A DNA stretch of 64,000 nucleotides from positions 420,001 through 484,000 of the forward strand of contig JADANN010000365.1 of NCBI GenBank assembly GCA_018806985.1, in the 5' to 3' direction. The translations under genes were made by a program, and so were the position numbers. Below the pieces are notes generated by a model, which made no database searches, had not been told where the DNA came from, and saw only the letters and a program-made list of their open reading frames with translations. The DNA comes from Angiostrongylus vasorum (lineage: Eukaryota > Nematoda > Chromadorea > Rhabditida > Metastrongylidae). Shown here piece after piece: positions 11,160-23,955 of the stretch. Each line of letters begins with the position of its first letter. The first letter of the stretch is position 1.

Positions 11160-11600
11160 AACAAGGGCAGTTCGTAAGAACGTATGTATATAGATATAAC
11201 ACAAAGTTGTTGCCAAATAATTATTCGGCTAACGCTTCAACTACTTCGTCTTCTTCAGAGTCGATGACCTGAGTCAACTTTCCGCTGTTATTCGTCTTCG
11301 CGATGTGCAGTTTTCGTCGCCGTATCGAGTCGAATCTTCTTCTGTGGATCACCGTTCGAATGGATTATCCTCATTCGGCGATGCCATTTTATACAAAACG
11401 GTTGTTGTTGACGCTAATTTTTTTGTTAGAAAGAAAGTTATCATAAGCGAGCAATCAGTACCAACAGCAAGCGTCGTGTATAAAAAAGGGCACGGCAGAG
11501 TGAAGCTCTCTTTACAGCAATCGAATAAATTATCAGTAACAACCTCGTGTTCTCTTATCAATGAAATAAGGTACGGGCAACGTGTCAAAATGGAGCAGTA
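11160..11600 (-). mobile_element. Second PLE end, facing the first
   Basis: The minus strand carries the same terminal sequence as 37,085-37,260. There is a CTGAAGAAGACG...GAAGCGTTAGCCGAATAA motif (11,227-11,260), preceded on that strand by matching blocks such as GAAGACGAATAACAGCGG. Open frames across it on the plus strand are non-coding. With the plus-strand PLE at 9,890-11,155 this forms a tail-to-tail inverted pair of different PLE subfamilies. Confidence 0.6.
11227..11260 (-). ncRNA. Hammerhead-ribozyme-like motif (copy 2)
   Basis: Minus strand: CTGAAGA, AGACGAAGTAGTT, GAAGCGTTAGCC. The CUGANGA box is intact; the GAAA box reads GAAG. Stem II is only partly complementary. Confidence 0.4.
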
Positions 11601-12224
11601 GAAAGAGGGAGTAAATCACATTAGTCCTCTTTCATCACGAAACAAGTCAAGCTCGGGCTTGGTCCACGTTAAACCACCTCTCCAGAGCAATAGGTCGTGC
11701 AGTATTGTCCAGCTAATAACCGGCTGAGCATCTTTCACTAAGGTAGATGAATGTATAATGTATATAGAAACAAAAATCTCTACTATGTGCCGTTTACCAT
11801 TAATGCTCAACAGTGTAACGAAATCTGTTCAACGCTTCTTTTACATCCTCCGTATAGAAAAAGCGAGAAAAATCGGCATCGATATTTCAAATCCAAACTT
11901 TGCAACGTTTGATGTCCAGTGTAATCTGATACTTTGCCCGATCTTTGTAACGTTGCGATTGTATCGCAGTGACTGTTTAATACTGTTGTATTCTCATGCC
12001 ATACTCCAAGAAAATCTTCCCGGTAGTGAGCACCTTATTACCGATCTTGCCTCTTAGCAAAAAAAAATCACAGAGCTAAAATATTAAAAATTTCAGTGGA
12101 ATGTAAATCCATACAAAAGCATGAAATAAAACTTCGTCTAGTTGGAAATGGTCTGTTGGTTCTTATAGTACATTCATATTTTGATTAGTAAATGCTTTTA
12201 TATGAGATATGGACTTTCGGGATG
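11601..12224. other. Intergenic sequence, nothing recognised
   Basis: AT-rich. Short open frames on both strands lack splice signals, and no repeat is shared with the window. Confidence 0.4.
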
Positions 12225-12500
12225 TGGCGCGTGTGGAGCAGTGGTCGATGGCTCCCTGCAACACACACTTGGAATCAATCTCCCCATCATGGCCCACCAA
12301 GCATTCCACCACTCCGGGGTCGGCAAAGCCGTACCAGACTTTCTGGGAGGATAGCAGCACTAGCTCGATACATCGGTAGGCCACCGCGAGTCATTGTAAC
12401 TGCTAGATATGTATTCAATCATCTCCAAACGATGCTTAATCAAGTCGAATGCATGGTGCATCCCCCAGGGATTGATCAACACCAAGAGCTTTTTTTCTAT
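12225..12500 (+). mobile_element. SINE-B copy 1 (tRNA-derived SINE)
   Basis: The head GTGGAGCAGTGGTCGATGG is a tRNA box A, and GGAATCAATCTCC is a weak box B. The conserved centre ACTCCGGGGTCGGCAAAGC and the tail GGGATTGATCAACACC plus AAGAGCTTTTTTT are shared with copies near 30.1, 46.0, 54.1 and 59.1 kb. tRNA-derived SINEs are transcribed by RNA polymerase III and moved by LINE proteins. Confidence 0.85.
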
Positions 12501-13601
12501 GGATTCTTAAAGTTGCAGCCTAGAAACCGGAATTACTTTGTAGACCGCTTAAAAAGTTATGGATAATTAGTTTCCGATCTGCCTTTTTCTAGTTCCCTTC
12601 TATTATGACGTATTAAGTGTTCCATCTTCCCTATGATGCCCACATAAAAGCACTTTCTCCTTTCATTTAACCAAACAGCTCTCATCCATAGAAGTGGTAA
12701 GATTCGTTTATGAGTTCGGATGAGACTTGACTATCTGCCGCGTTCTCTGCCCACTGACATATTGCATGTTGGTTGTGGTTTCCCGTATAATCCTCAGAGA
12801 GTCGCGTTAGGGCCTTTCCAATCCTCCGCCATAGCTTAATGGTTTTGACGTGACTTTTTTTCAGGAATAGAAGAAAACTAATTATAGCTGTTCAAAAATA
12901 CAATGGCATGCATTGTTATATGAATCCGTTTCTTGTGTAAACGAGAATTTGATAAACCAGTTGAAAAGCGACAAAAGGGCCAACTTCAACGAACTTGGTT
13001 AGAGATGGAATAGTTTTTCTGAAGTGCGTGTTTCAAATTGTGCGCATCTACTTCAAATCATGGGTACGGATCACAGATAACATGCGCATCCCACAGCAAT
13101 ATCGCTAGTGTGGAGTATCAAAGAAGTTTTTGAAAGTATGCTGTAATCACAAACATGCGTGAACGACATTACGTGCAAGTTTCGAATTAGCAGCAACAAA
13201 AGAATACTGGCTTTGATAATGTAGCCTAAGCCAGGAGCTACAGCGTGACTGCATGGGTCGTTTCGTTCTCGTTTTGCTGACATATATATTTATTTTTTGG
13301 TACGAACGAGTGAGTTTATCCAGTCTGTCTGGTAGTTTCCACTTGTAGATATTACGGATCAGTTCAACGATAAGATAACATTCTGATTGAGTGAGGCTTG
13401 AAAACTAAGCTGTCTGGGGGTAACGTTGATGAGAAAAAGCTTGAGAGAACGCGTATTTTGTGTGATGAATAGACAAGAGGTTCGGCTGAAGGATTACTGC
13501 GAAGTTATCTGTGCGCCTTCGTTTATATGAAAGCTAGCGGCATAAAATCTATTCCTTTTATAATCCGCTTTCTGAGCGTTTCCCGTTTTGTGCCGAAAGG
13601 A

Positions 13602-13657
<56 letters not shown>

Positions 13658-16600
13658 AGAAGATTGTTCAAGTGAAGTGTGTATGTTTAAAAAACCAATT
13701 CGAATAAATGAGTTCTAGTGACCAGTAATATTCTTCGTTATAGACAATGTATGCAATATCCACTCATCCAATCGTTGAGAGAATTTGTTTCTCTGCTCAG
13801 GACCTGTTAGGTGCAGTTGATTTCGTGACCAATGTTGGATTTAATTAAATCACTTCGCGTTTTTCTCATCGTTTCTCTTCTTATTATTTCGTTCGTTGAT
13901 TGTTCACAGAGAGTCCGCTAGTTCTGCGTGGCGCTGGATTCAAGACATTCATATGTTGACTGGAAATATCTCTTAGGATTCATTGCATTGGTATTTTTTT
14001 ACGACCATTTTTTAGATGACTTGGCTTATGCAGTGTTTTTTGCAATTGGGATTACGACATGGAATGCACTCACTTTGACGTGAGCGTTTAAGCCTGGCCT
14101 ATGCGACATATATTTCGGTTCTTTAAGACTGGGTGATGAACTAATACCGCTGGGCCAGAAAGCATTCTCGGCACTTGCTGAAACGTTATGTAGCGGCGAG
14201 AATTTTTGCAGTTACGATGTGCTTTTTTTTCCTTTTTTAACCTTACGTTTTTGCAATTCTTTTTGTTCAAAGGACCTTAACGACACCACATAGGGAACTG
14301 TTTTCGCTTCCCGCACTGAGAAAGACTAGTGTGCGCTTTGTGTTAGCTTCTAAGTAGAGACAGTGACAAACTCATGCCACGTGACTAGAAATCATCGAAA
14401 GCAATCTTCAATAAGCTCATTTACTTGGCTAAACACTGTAGCAGGCATGGCGTTTGAAATCCAATTTTTTGCACCACATTACTTGGCTAAATTATCTGCT
14501 AAATTAGATGTGTCACTTGAATCAATATGACTCGGTCAAAATGAGGTAAAAATAACTGCACACTGTAATTCAATGTATGCAGTAGATTAGTGCGGTTGCT
14601 GACTTAGCGTAAAGCCACCTTTTTATGGGCTAGTGACCATCAACTTAGCCATAACAGAGGAAAAGTGGTGTGTTTGAGTAAAAAATTGTCATTGCAACAA
14701 GAGGAAACAACATCGTAGTTGAGAAGATCTAATAAACAATGGCCAACGTTTTTGTGTTTTACCAAGACGATCCTCATTAGATTAGACCTGCTATTATTTC
14801 TCACTGAGCTATGCACAAACAAAAATGGTTTAGATGTACGACAGTCACTGAAAAGCATTCAATTTGTGTTTGACTCTGTTGAAAGGCGCTCACCGTCCAA
14901 AATGTCACTGGAAAATGGACAGGTTTTTTTTGGCAAAATGAGGGAATTGACATTCATGCTACCACTGACAATGTTTTGTGCTTACCTTAATCCAAATGCC
15001 ATTTTGATTCATGTTTGTGCACTCCTTATATCCGATGAGCATGGAAAACACGGTATCATTTAGCTGTCATGTTAAGCTATCCCATCCAAACGGCATCCAG
15101 GGTAGGTGAACTTTTGTTATAAAAGCCTATTACTTTACTGCACTCTTGAAGATATCGGTTCTTTCCCGAATGGAGAGTTCAACACATAGAAATGAAAAAT
15201 TCACAGCGTACTCTTTTTGGTTCTTAGTTTAGTGCTCTTGTCGTATTCAAGTAGCACGTTGTCTGCACGTGTGTACTGCTAATCAACGATGTCATTTAGT
15301 ATGCTCTCGATAATTGAAAAACAATATGAAAAACTGGAATAGTGAAAAGAGGTACACTATAATCAGAGGCGGTCGCTCTTAGTTCTTCGGATGATTCGTA
15401 TTATGAAAATGGTCACTACTTTTACTTCATCCTCCACTTCAGCCCACTTTTTTGTACTGTGAGTAGAGGTTAGTCAACGATCAATTTAAAGGATTGGCAA
15501 ATAAACATGAAGCCATTACAATCATTCGGTTTTCTTTGTTTGTATTTTAGTTTTTGTTAATGCCAAGTTCTATTTCACTGGTGCCTTTTGTGTGTTGCCT
15601 TCACATCAGATATGTCGCCAGTCTTTCGCTCATCAAAATATGCAGCACAGAATAAAAAATATGTCACTTTCAGCGTGAAGCACATTTCGGAAATTACAGC
15701 TGGCAAACTGGCGTCTTGGCTACTCTCCCGCTTGCTTTACAAGTCCTTGTAAGTCCCTTATTAATTGTCATTTATGTCACTTCGCATAGTTGGTATCTCC
15801 AACAGATGACAAGTTTACTCTATGATCGATCAGATTGGCCAGAAAACCTGGTAAAAACCAAAAAAGTGGTAATAGAGTGATCATGGAACGGTACGTGGAA
15901 GTGTATTAACCAAATGCGTAGGAAATTACTCCGTTTAATAGGAAGCTGAAAGGTGTCTAATACTAAGTTTTCTTGCAATGACATATTTATATAAACAGTA
16001 TAAAGTTTTGGAAAAGGAGAGCAGATTAGCCTCACTGGAAGCGCTGGTTGAGCATGATTGTGCACCTCTGATCGCGTAGCTATTCCTGCCAAGTCATGCT
16101 GCATCGTTGGTAGTATCGAGTGCAATGTGAAGTATTGCCGTAGTAATTTTTAGTTATTCCTAGCAGTAGTAAACTTTTATGGTCGTTCTACGATGCAGCG
16201 TCCTGAAGACTCGACATCCAGTGTGACATCCTTGCACATCACTGGCATCCTCGTTTACTCTCCCTCCATTATGCTACCATCTCTTAATACAAAGGCTAGA
16301 TTACCTCGTAGCTATCATTCATCATGCTGGCTAACGAATCGCCAATTTACTTGTTATTTTCGGTTGCTTCATATACTAATGAACTCGAAAACGTCAAGAA
16401 AAAAAGTGGCATGAACACCATTCCCAATGAAGAAGTGCGTTGTGGAAGTGCAAGCTGCGATGTTACTTATCCGCTAAATTTTTTCCCATATTTGCTTGTG
16501 TGCAATGACTTGTGCTCTTTAGCAGGAACTCAAATGAAAATTTTCTCTTAATAGCAGTATAACTATGTTCTTCTTCAACTATATCAAATTCCTCATCTAT

Positions 16601-17035
16601 TCAATCCTGAACACCATGGATCTCGAGTTTTAAGGTTCGCAACAACATTCTGCTGTGTGTGATGTTAGAACATCTAAATTAGTCTGGTGTAAGGCAACAT
16701 ATTTTCTATGCAAGTTCCACTTTTTTCAATGCTCTGACGCCACCACCTATAGCCTCTACTATGGAAAATGTATGATGATTTTTGAGTGGTTCCACAATTA
16801 CTCCATCTCATTGTGTGTGAACAATCAATATGTTAAGGGATACCACTTATTAGAGCTTCGTTCTCCGTAGAAAAAATCTCGATTTCATGTGTTGCAAGCA
16901 TCGACATCGAATAGGTGCATTCGTTCAAGTCCAAATTAATAAGAAGAGCACTTTTTGTTGTGCTAAGCCTATGCGCATACTCTCTTAAACGAAGGTAAAC
17001 ACGGAATAAACAGTCATATACGTAACCATTTGTGT
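12501..17035. other. Long intergenic stretch with one unassigned coding-like patch
   Basis: Mostly AT-rich sequence without consistent exons. At 12,682-12,852 on the minus strand a 57-codon open stretch (starts HVKTIKLWRRIGKALTRLSE, ends NESYHFYG) looks coding by composition, but it lacks clear splice sites and I recognise no family. A plus-strand frame of 114 codons at 14,719-15,063 is also open but shows no domain or splice support. Confidence 0.35.
13607..13653. repeat. (TA)n microsatellite
   Basis: About 23 TA units; nothing coding across it. Confidence 0.95.
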
Positions 17036-17037
17036 AA

Positions 17038-17074
<37 letters not shown>

Positions 17075-17080
17075 ATACAT
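17036..17080. repeat. (TA)n microsatellite beside SINE-A
   Basis: Interrupted TA run immediately outside the 3' tail of SINE-A copy 2. Confidence 0.9.
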
Positions 17081-17089
17081 ACTTCATCC

Positions 17090-17450
17090 TTGATACCTGA
17101 AGTCCCGTCCTCACTGGTTGTGCGGGCCTCAGCATAATCACCATTTTTCGGAGATTTCCTGGTTAAGCCATTGTGGTTCTTTGAAATCCCCCAGGTCAGC
17201 CTGGCCGAAGCCTGCCCCAGGTCGTCACCACCAACCTCAATCGCAGCCCTTGTGGATCAGAGGGAGATTTGCCACCAAATGACTTTGATACCAGGACGGT
17301 GGTGCATACTGGTACTGGGTTAATTTTAGCTAGGCTTCCCGTTGGAAACGCCGGACTCCTTCGCAGCGTGGGAGACGCTACCGAGGGGTACATTGCAGTC
17401 CGACACCCAGGAACACCACCAAGCCACGGTGACAGGGTAAACCATTGGAA
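17090..17450 (-). mobile_element. SINE-A copy 2
   Basis: Minus-strand copy of the element at 6790-7152, with the shared blocks CCCGTCCTCACTGGTTGTGC and GCCCTTGTGGATCAGAGGG. The tail on the minus strand is a decayed TATCAAG repeat. It lies between two TA microsatellites. Confidence 0.85.
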
Positions 17451-17451
17451 G

Positions 17452-17454
<3 letters not shown>

Positions 17455-17521
<67 letters not shown>
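17455..17521. repeat. (TA)n microsatellite at the 5' end of SINE-A
   Basis: About 33 TA units directly abutting the 5' end of SINE-A copy 2. The copy near 61 kb has the same arrangement. Confidence 0.95.
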
Positions 17522-17525
<4 letters not shown>

Positions 17526-19439
17526 CTAGTAATGTCGATTTAAAAGTCGGAAATAAAATGTTTCACTGGGTTTTGTTCTCTACTAATAGAGGCCATATGT
17601 AGTTTTGGCGATTTAGCGAGAATTTCCACTTGTATTTCAAGGCAAGTTTCACTCATTACTATCAAATAGTTGCTCGTCAAGGAAAGAAAATTGAAGCTAA
17701 CTAGATTCGACTGTAAAACAAATACCGCGGCTGATTGACGGTAGGAGGACACACAGGTAGAAAGGCAGCTATCTCGAAAAATTAGCATACCGGAACTGTG
17801 CCCTCTAGCACTCATGGACGTCATATTCCGTTATAAGCACTTCTGAACGCAGATTAAATTCGTACAACCTTCTGCTATGATATGAGATTGGTGGTAGAAA
17901 AAGTCCACTTCAACAATTTCCATTGTACAGCTACCATGCCATGTAGGAAAATGGGGAAAAACTGGCTGGAATACTTTCTCTATACGCCGACTAAAACTAC
18001 TCGGAGAATATATCGGCGTCGGAAGAAAGCCTAACTTCAACTATTCGAAGAATGTAAAAACACCAAGATAGGCGAACAATACTAAGGTTGGCACTTGTGA
18101 ACTGAATGCCATGAACTATGCTATCTTCTTCTTTTGCCCCAACAATTCGCCCTATGGATCACACATAAACTGCAGCTACGGTTAGAGAATTCTACTGGAA
18201 ATACCATCGATCCATTATTTTTAGCATTGTCGACTACATAAAGGCGTTCTGCAGCATTAAGGGAGATGGTATCCATTGAAAATGAACTTCTAGATTAAGA
18301 AATAGAGGGAGGAGAGTTTACTGTTATGGAGATTTCATCTAAGATCTTCAAAAATCAAAAAAAAATAAATCAAGAAATTTGTCCTATATCTCTTCTTACC
18401 ATGCAGTTAGGAAAATGGATGGCACATTTCGACATCACATGCTGTTCATCAGTGTAGTTCGTTGACTGATTTTCTCGATTGGAGCGAGAACGACACTAGA
18501 ACTTATGGCAAAACCTTTCCAAATCATTGCTTTTTTGTCAGTGACTTTATCAACTTTTCGAAAAGCGCTAGAAAAGTCATATATCTTGTAAGAAATCATG
18601 AGGAAATCTAGTTTAAATGGAATCCATATAGTTAGGGAAAAGAAATCAAGATGAGTAGATTTTTGGTTATAAAACTCAAATCCTACATGTGAGCAAGTGT
18701 AGAGCTACTCAGAGAAAGGGGACAACATGGGTGGTGTTCAGCTGTCTGTTGAACTAATACAATTAACTACGCTTCCAAAACGTCCTACTCACGTTTGCCA
18801 GTCAGGAATCCTCCGTATATGTAGCTGCGTTTTGGTATGTGGCTGAAACGTGAGTTGATAGTTAAATGACTTTGAGGAATTTATGCAGCAGTCAGTCCAA
18901 GTCACACAAGATCGTATAAATCGGAAGAGAAATACACTATGTGGGCTTGTTATGTGAGAAGAACAATTGATGACAAATGGAGCAGATAAAGACACTGTGA
19001 AATCTGGGAGGATAAAAGCATAATTCATGACCTCTACCTAAGAATATACAACAGCGTTCGTAGTTTGCGTTAACAGTCGCTTTTTTGTTGCTTCCTCTTA
19101 CTGCAGTTTAGTGAGTTCAGCTTGCTCAAAGGAGAAGAAGACCGTCACAGTATTGTTTTTTTTCTACAGTTCTTCGAGAAAAGGTAGAATTACGCAGCTC
19201 GCTGTTTTGCACCTCATAGATTATTCTTAGCTTGATTTTCGGAACTCCTTGTTAGCTTGGATGAAGCTACTGCTCTACTGAGGTCGCGCCATTCGCTGCA
19301 ACATGATACTCAAGATCATTCATTTCCTGTCACGGTGACATGACAAGCCATTGAAGCTCTAAAGTAATGGTACTAAAAAACTGCAGATTTGGACAAACCA
19401 ATAGTAGGAATATTTAACATATATATATATATATTCGTA
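17522..19439. other. Intergenic sequence, nothing recognised
   Basis: AT-rich with only short frames on both strands; no phase-consistent exon pairs and no shared repeat found. Confidence 0.4.
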
Positions 19440-19820
19440 CCCAGGAAGCGGGTAGAACCGTCTCAGTGATGCCGTTCATCACGAGCATGGTGCTAATTCG
19501 ATTCCACTCTGTGCCAACCAAGCCTCTCATCCCTCCGGTGTCGGGAAATTGGGACCGGACTTGTATCGCAAAATCACTCTCTGCAATCCAATTGGGAACA
19601 CTCTAGTCCGGCTATCTCAGGACTCCAGAGAGAATCTTTCGAGCAGCATTCTACAGCATTCAAGATGAAATGGAAATCCTCAAGCAGCAGCCCAAGCCGC
19701 ACGTAAAGTTGGAAGACCTTCGTGAAGAATGAATGCGAGGAAACGAATCGAGTGTGAAAAGTGCTAGTATTCACACAGAACATTTGAAAGACAGGTCTTA
19801 TAAATTAAAATAAAATGAAA
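19440..19820 (+). mobile_element. SINE-C copy 1 (tRNA-derived SINE)
   Basis: The head carries TGGTGCTAATTCGATTCCAC, with a box B-like TTCGATTCC. The centre TCATCCCTCCGGTGTCGGG is shared with SINE-B. The family-specific body CAGCATTCTACAGCATTCAA and CAAGCAGCAGCCCAAGCCGC also occurs at 44.2, 46.6, 56.7 and 58.2 kb. An A-rich 3' end (AAATTAAAATAAAATG) closes the copy. A 14-bp AT run directly precedes it. Confidence 0.85.
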
Positions 19821-20159
19821 TTCGTACCGACACTTATTTTTTTCGTTTGTGCACCGTACGAAACATATAACTGGCACGGCCCACTGTGCCCAAGAGATCG
19901 AAACTCAACACATGAGCGAATTGTAAGGTGTAAGAGTTAATCTTTGCTACACAACACCGGGTGCAACATCGAAATGGTTTAAAAGGTAATTCAAAAAGTT
20001 ATTTTTTCAAAAAACCTTAGAGAGGATAAATTCAAACAATTTCTCGATCGTAAGAGTGCTTGAAACTTTGGGACGTTTAAAAACTTGTGGCAACGATTTA
20101 GATATGTCGCCTTAAGAGTATGTGCAAATTTCTCTTAAACTATTTTCTCAATTTTAACT

Positions 20160-20475
20160 TGTTATTTACTGTTCTTTTTTTTAACGGTAGGGTATACATT
20201 GCGAAATATAACTTTTGATGATGCTGAGATATTTCCAAAACTCCGGACCGCAGGTGTCTGCAATAGGGAACGAACGCGCTATTGTCTTTTCCGGGGAGTA
20301 ACGCGTTCACCGCCACACATGCGGGTCCTTCGTTTCGCCTGTCTCTCAGCTAGTTCTATCGATCTTTTGCCATCAGCAATCACCCTCCAGCGGGATTGAT
20401 CTGGTGAACCCAAATCGGCATCGAACCCAGATAAGCTGGGGCTGCAGTTACAGTCACAGTTTTTAACTTATTATT
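20160..20475 (-). mobile_element. SINE-D copy, left half of an inverted pair
   Basis: Minus-strand SINE-D with TGATGCTGAGATATTTCC, ACGCGTTCACCGCCACACAT, CATCAGCAATCACCCTCCAG and GGGATTGATCTGG. On the minus strand GGCGGTGAACGCGTTA and GCGTTCGTTCCC sit where tRNA boxes A and B would be. It is followed at once by an inverted partial copy. Confidence 0.75.
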
Positions 20476-20615
20476 TACTGCCTACCCGAGACAGGTGTAA
20501 CGAAAGACCCGCATGATGTGGTGGTCAATGCGTTACTCCCCGGAAAGGACAATAGCGCGTTTGTTCCCCACCGCAGACACCTGGGGTCCGGAGTTTTACA
20601 GCTATTTCGTCAATT
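20476..20615 (+). mobile_element. SINE-D partial copy, right half of an inverted pair
   Basis: Plus-strand head of SINE-D (GAAAGACCCGCATGATGTGG through CACCTGGGGTCCGGAGTTTT). The two halves meet at TATTTACTGCCTACCCGAGA. The central segment found in the 27.2-kb copy is missing here. Confidence 0.75.
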
Positions 20616-20748
20616 TGAAATTTGTTGGAGCCATTATTTCCAGAAAATTGAGAGGTGAGACCAACACGTTAAAATTTTATTCCCAAGCAACCACAAGCAA
20701 CCTCTTGTTTGACGAAATCGCGCTTTTTGAATTGCTTTGTTGTTCGAA

Positions 20749-20982
20749 ATGGAAAACTCAACGAAAGAAGAGAAGAACTATGATCTGTGCTCACCAAGAA
20801 ATCAGGGTGTTGTGAAAGATTTTTTAGATTCTGCTTGTTTCTATTTCATTAAAGGGGAATTCACCATATTTCAAGATATTTTGCTTTCAATCTTTAATGC
20901 TGCAATTGCATTCACACGTACTGAAACACATACGGTTCATAGAGTAGCAAATGTGTTAAATGAAATTTATTACGAGCTGTAA
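20749..20982 (+). CDS. Possible small single-exon or terminal-exon ORF
   Basis: A 77-codon frame from ATG (MENSTKEEKNYDLCSPRNQ) to TAA, ending VANVLNEIYYEL. It is mixed in composition rather than low-complexity. I see no clear acceptor upstream, no AATAAA nearby and no known domain, so chance cannot be excluded. Confidence 0.2.
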   Translation: MENSTKEEKNYDLCSPRNQGVVKDFLDSACFYFIKGEFTIFQDILLSIFNAAIAFTRTETHTVHRVANVLNEIYYEL

Positions 20983-22780
20983 TAGGGCGTTTTAGTGCTT
21001 TTTTGTTTTTGGCTCGTTCCCAAATAGCCTCGGCTGACCAGTCTTTCCATCCCCGGATAAAAAAATTTGGTAGTCGATTTGACTGGTAGGACAAGGCACT
21101 GAGTTAACTGATCGATAGGCCACCAAAAGCCAATTCATTCATAATCTAGATATATATTAAATCTCTTTCTAACAAAGTCGGACGCAAGGTGCATCTGTTT
21201 GAGATTGATCAAAGACAAGTGCCTTGTTTTTTATCCTTCATAAGCTAAGATATTAATTATCCGAATTTGAAAACGAAAGGGAAATCATGGTGTTCTACCG
21301 AGAATATTATAGACTAGCATAGAGGGTAAATTTTGTAGATCACATACGCATAGAAACGAAGATAAGTTCCATTCTTTAGCTCTTGGTAGTCCTAACCCGA
21401 TTTCCGTGCCTTCTTTACCTCCCTCTAATTCTTCGATTATCATGGTATGTAAATGAGCACAAAAACTTTTCCATATTTCTCTAAGATCTCGTTATTTCAT
21501 TCGGAAATGTTTTTTTTAGTTTTTCAGTGGAAATTTAACGAACATTGACGGAAGAGAATGCTCATTTTTTTTAAACCGAAATACGGGGCTTTGCCAATAT
21601 AAAGAAACGGAATCAGAGACTTCGTCGTATCTTGATAAACTAGGTCCTTCCTGTTCAGTCGCTTCACTGTACGAGATTCGAGCGTTGACGAAGAAAGAAA
21701 AAAAAGAAAGAAAACGTCTTGTGGGCTCCAGAAACATGGAATTTTACCGCGAAGGTGAAATTAAATCTTGTTGCCAAAAATATGAAGATTATCCCGGATC
21801 TATCTAAACTGGAGCACTGACTATCAAAAAGTATTAGATGTAATATAACTTGTGCTAGAACAATAACTGCTTCTAAGCTTAAACTGACGTCTGTCAGTTA
21901 AGCATCGGTTAATCAATGAAATTTGCGCAATGCCTTCGATTTCATTAAGCATTGTAGGTAAAACCAAGTTGGTAATTGGCCTATTAAATAACTTACAGTT
22001 GTGTTAAATCTGTGTTTTTTAAGTTGTCAAAGACCTGTTGACCAAACAGAGATGGGAAGCTTTTTTCGCCTAGGACAAGTGATGAAAATAACGACCTAAC
22101 CTATTGCAGGGACTTTCTATTCACTACGCTCCTATTTCGGCTGGCACTGAACTTTGTTAATTGAAACAAAAACATTTAGGTTCTTCAAACCGTTATGGAT
22201 AAAAATAAATTTGCCTGCTTCACTGGCATAAATTGGTATAAAAATCCGATATTATGGAGCTCAGCGAAACTTATATTTTCACTTTTTTTCGTTGAAGCTC
22301 GTATTTCAGCGTACCCGACAAGGCACATTATGACTTTCCCCAATGTGTGGTTTTTGTGGCAGCTGCAGGGCTTGCTTTGGAAATCACAACAACATAAATT
22401 TGGCCCTCAATTCTTTGGAATTTCTACTTCCATTTGATTTCGCAACTGCATGCAGAGCATTTCATAAAAAAATCATAGGTATCCCTAAGGAGATTCTCTA
22501 AAATAGGTCTGCGAAGTTCTTGTCTGTTCAAAAAATACTAATGGACGAAAAACTATCTTCATTTGTCCAAAGATCAGAATCGTGAGTTATGTGCTAATAA
22601 TGCTCACTATGAGCTTCAATGTGCAAGCTTAATACATCGGCAAAGAATCCGGTTTTACGGTAACAGCCGATAATTTTTTGGCCATGAAAATATTTCACAA
22701 GTCCAGAACCTATAGATTTATAGACGAGACTTCACCCTATCGCACTAATCACGTATAAAATTATTATATAGAATGCTATC
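20983..22780. other. Intergenic sequence, nothing recognised
   Basis: AT-rich. A minus-strand frame at 21,516-21,737 (ATEQEGPSLSRYDEVSDS) has some coding character but only a weak acceptor (tcgtacag). No shared repeats. Confidence 0.35.
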
Positions 22781-22800
22781 AAATATAAGCTTGTTCATAA

Positions 22801-23064
22801 TTGGAACGGCCAAAACATCTTAGAACGAAACTTATGCATTCAAAATTTTCAACGGCGGTTGCAAAATCAAGCGATGCATTGGGAACACAATCACAGTATC
22901 TTCCTAGCGAACATCGGCTTGTTCGTTTGTATTCGTCTTCAAATATGAGCCTGGGCTCTAGGAAAATAGAATTTCATCGTGGTGGAACCAACAGAAATTT
23001 TTCCTTTTGGCAAGTTTCACAGATTCTAGTAGTTCCTACTGCAATTAGTATGATTCACTTTTAG
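22801..23064 (+). CDS. Possible coding exon, unidentified
   Basis: An open frame rich in serine and basic residues (MHSKFSTAVAKSSDALGTQS onward, then RKIEFHRGGTNRNFSFWQ). GTTTCA after FWQ could be a donor. It does not join in phase to the exon candidate at 23,956. No family recognised; weak evidence. Confidence 0.2.
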   Translation: MERPKHLRTKLMHSKFSTAVAKSSDALGTQSQYLPSEHRLVRLYSSSNMSLGSRKIEFHRGGTNRNFSFWQVSQILVVPTAISMIHF

Positions 23065-23955
23065 CTGAGATATGTTGGTTTAAAGCTCATTATTTTTCTC
23101 AATGAGTGAGCCGAGTAGAGGTTAATTCGTGCCGAATTTGTTGAAGTTGAAGACATGGTCACTATTAGTATGGTTCAAGACCACATATGGGCCACAGTGT
23201 CACCACGCCTCCACGGGTTAATTTAGCGGAGCACCTATGCAGGACACCTGATTAAAAATAGGCTAAGTCAGATAGGATAGTTGGTAACGCCATAGTCTCA
23301 ATTCCGCCAAAAAGTGTTCATCTCCCGAAGCTTATTCTTCTATAACTCCATGACATCTTTTATTCGTTGTTTAATCGGAGATGTTTTGTGCTTTTCTTGT
23401 GACTATTCCACGGGAACTAAAAAGTTTTGCGAAAAAGGACAAACTTGACACAATCGCGTCATTAGAAATACTGACAGAAATGTAATTGAAATTGTCAGAC
23501 AAGTCTCGAAGCACTTTTATAAATGAGACAAGTGCTCTTGAAATATCGTAGAATAGGCAAATATAACGGAATTGAATAGGGCCTGCTAAATAAATAGCTT
23601 TATTTCCGCAAGAGCTGCACGAGGTTTCGAGCTTGACGTGCGCATGTTAAACAGGCTATTTTCAATGATGTATGCCAAAGTGAAGCTCTTTAACACCTAG
23701 TGATTGTAATATTCAATGTGTATAAGATGCAGTAACCTGAGTGGCTTGCCATACGCTTTCCATAAAGCCCTAATTCATGCCATCCACGTCTCATTACTAT
23801 CACATCAAATATCCAAATGTCTTATAATGCATCATAATGAAGGAGGTAATTCAATGACTATGTAAGCGCTGGTAGTCTAATTTCTATGAAATCAATGATA
23901 AGATGCTGCATTTCCTCATTCAACACTGTTTGTCCCCTCGCCACTTTTTTTGCAG

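Noticed and set aside
10886..11272. 128-codon Asn/Gln-rich open frame
   Set aside because: It is the CAA/AAC low-complexity tail of a PLE end; composition alone keeps it open.
17456..17529. Tyr-Ile repeat ORFs over TA arrays (also at 5,350, 13,607, 32,341 and 48,921)
   Set aside because: Frames over TA microsatellites alternate Tyr and Ile and carry no coding meaning.
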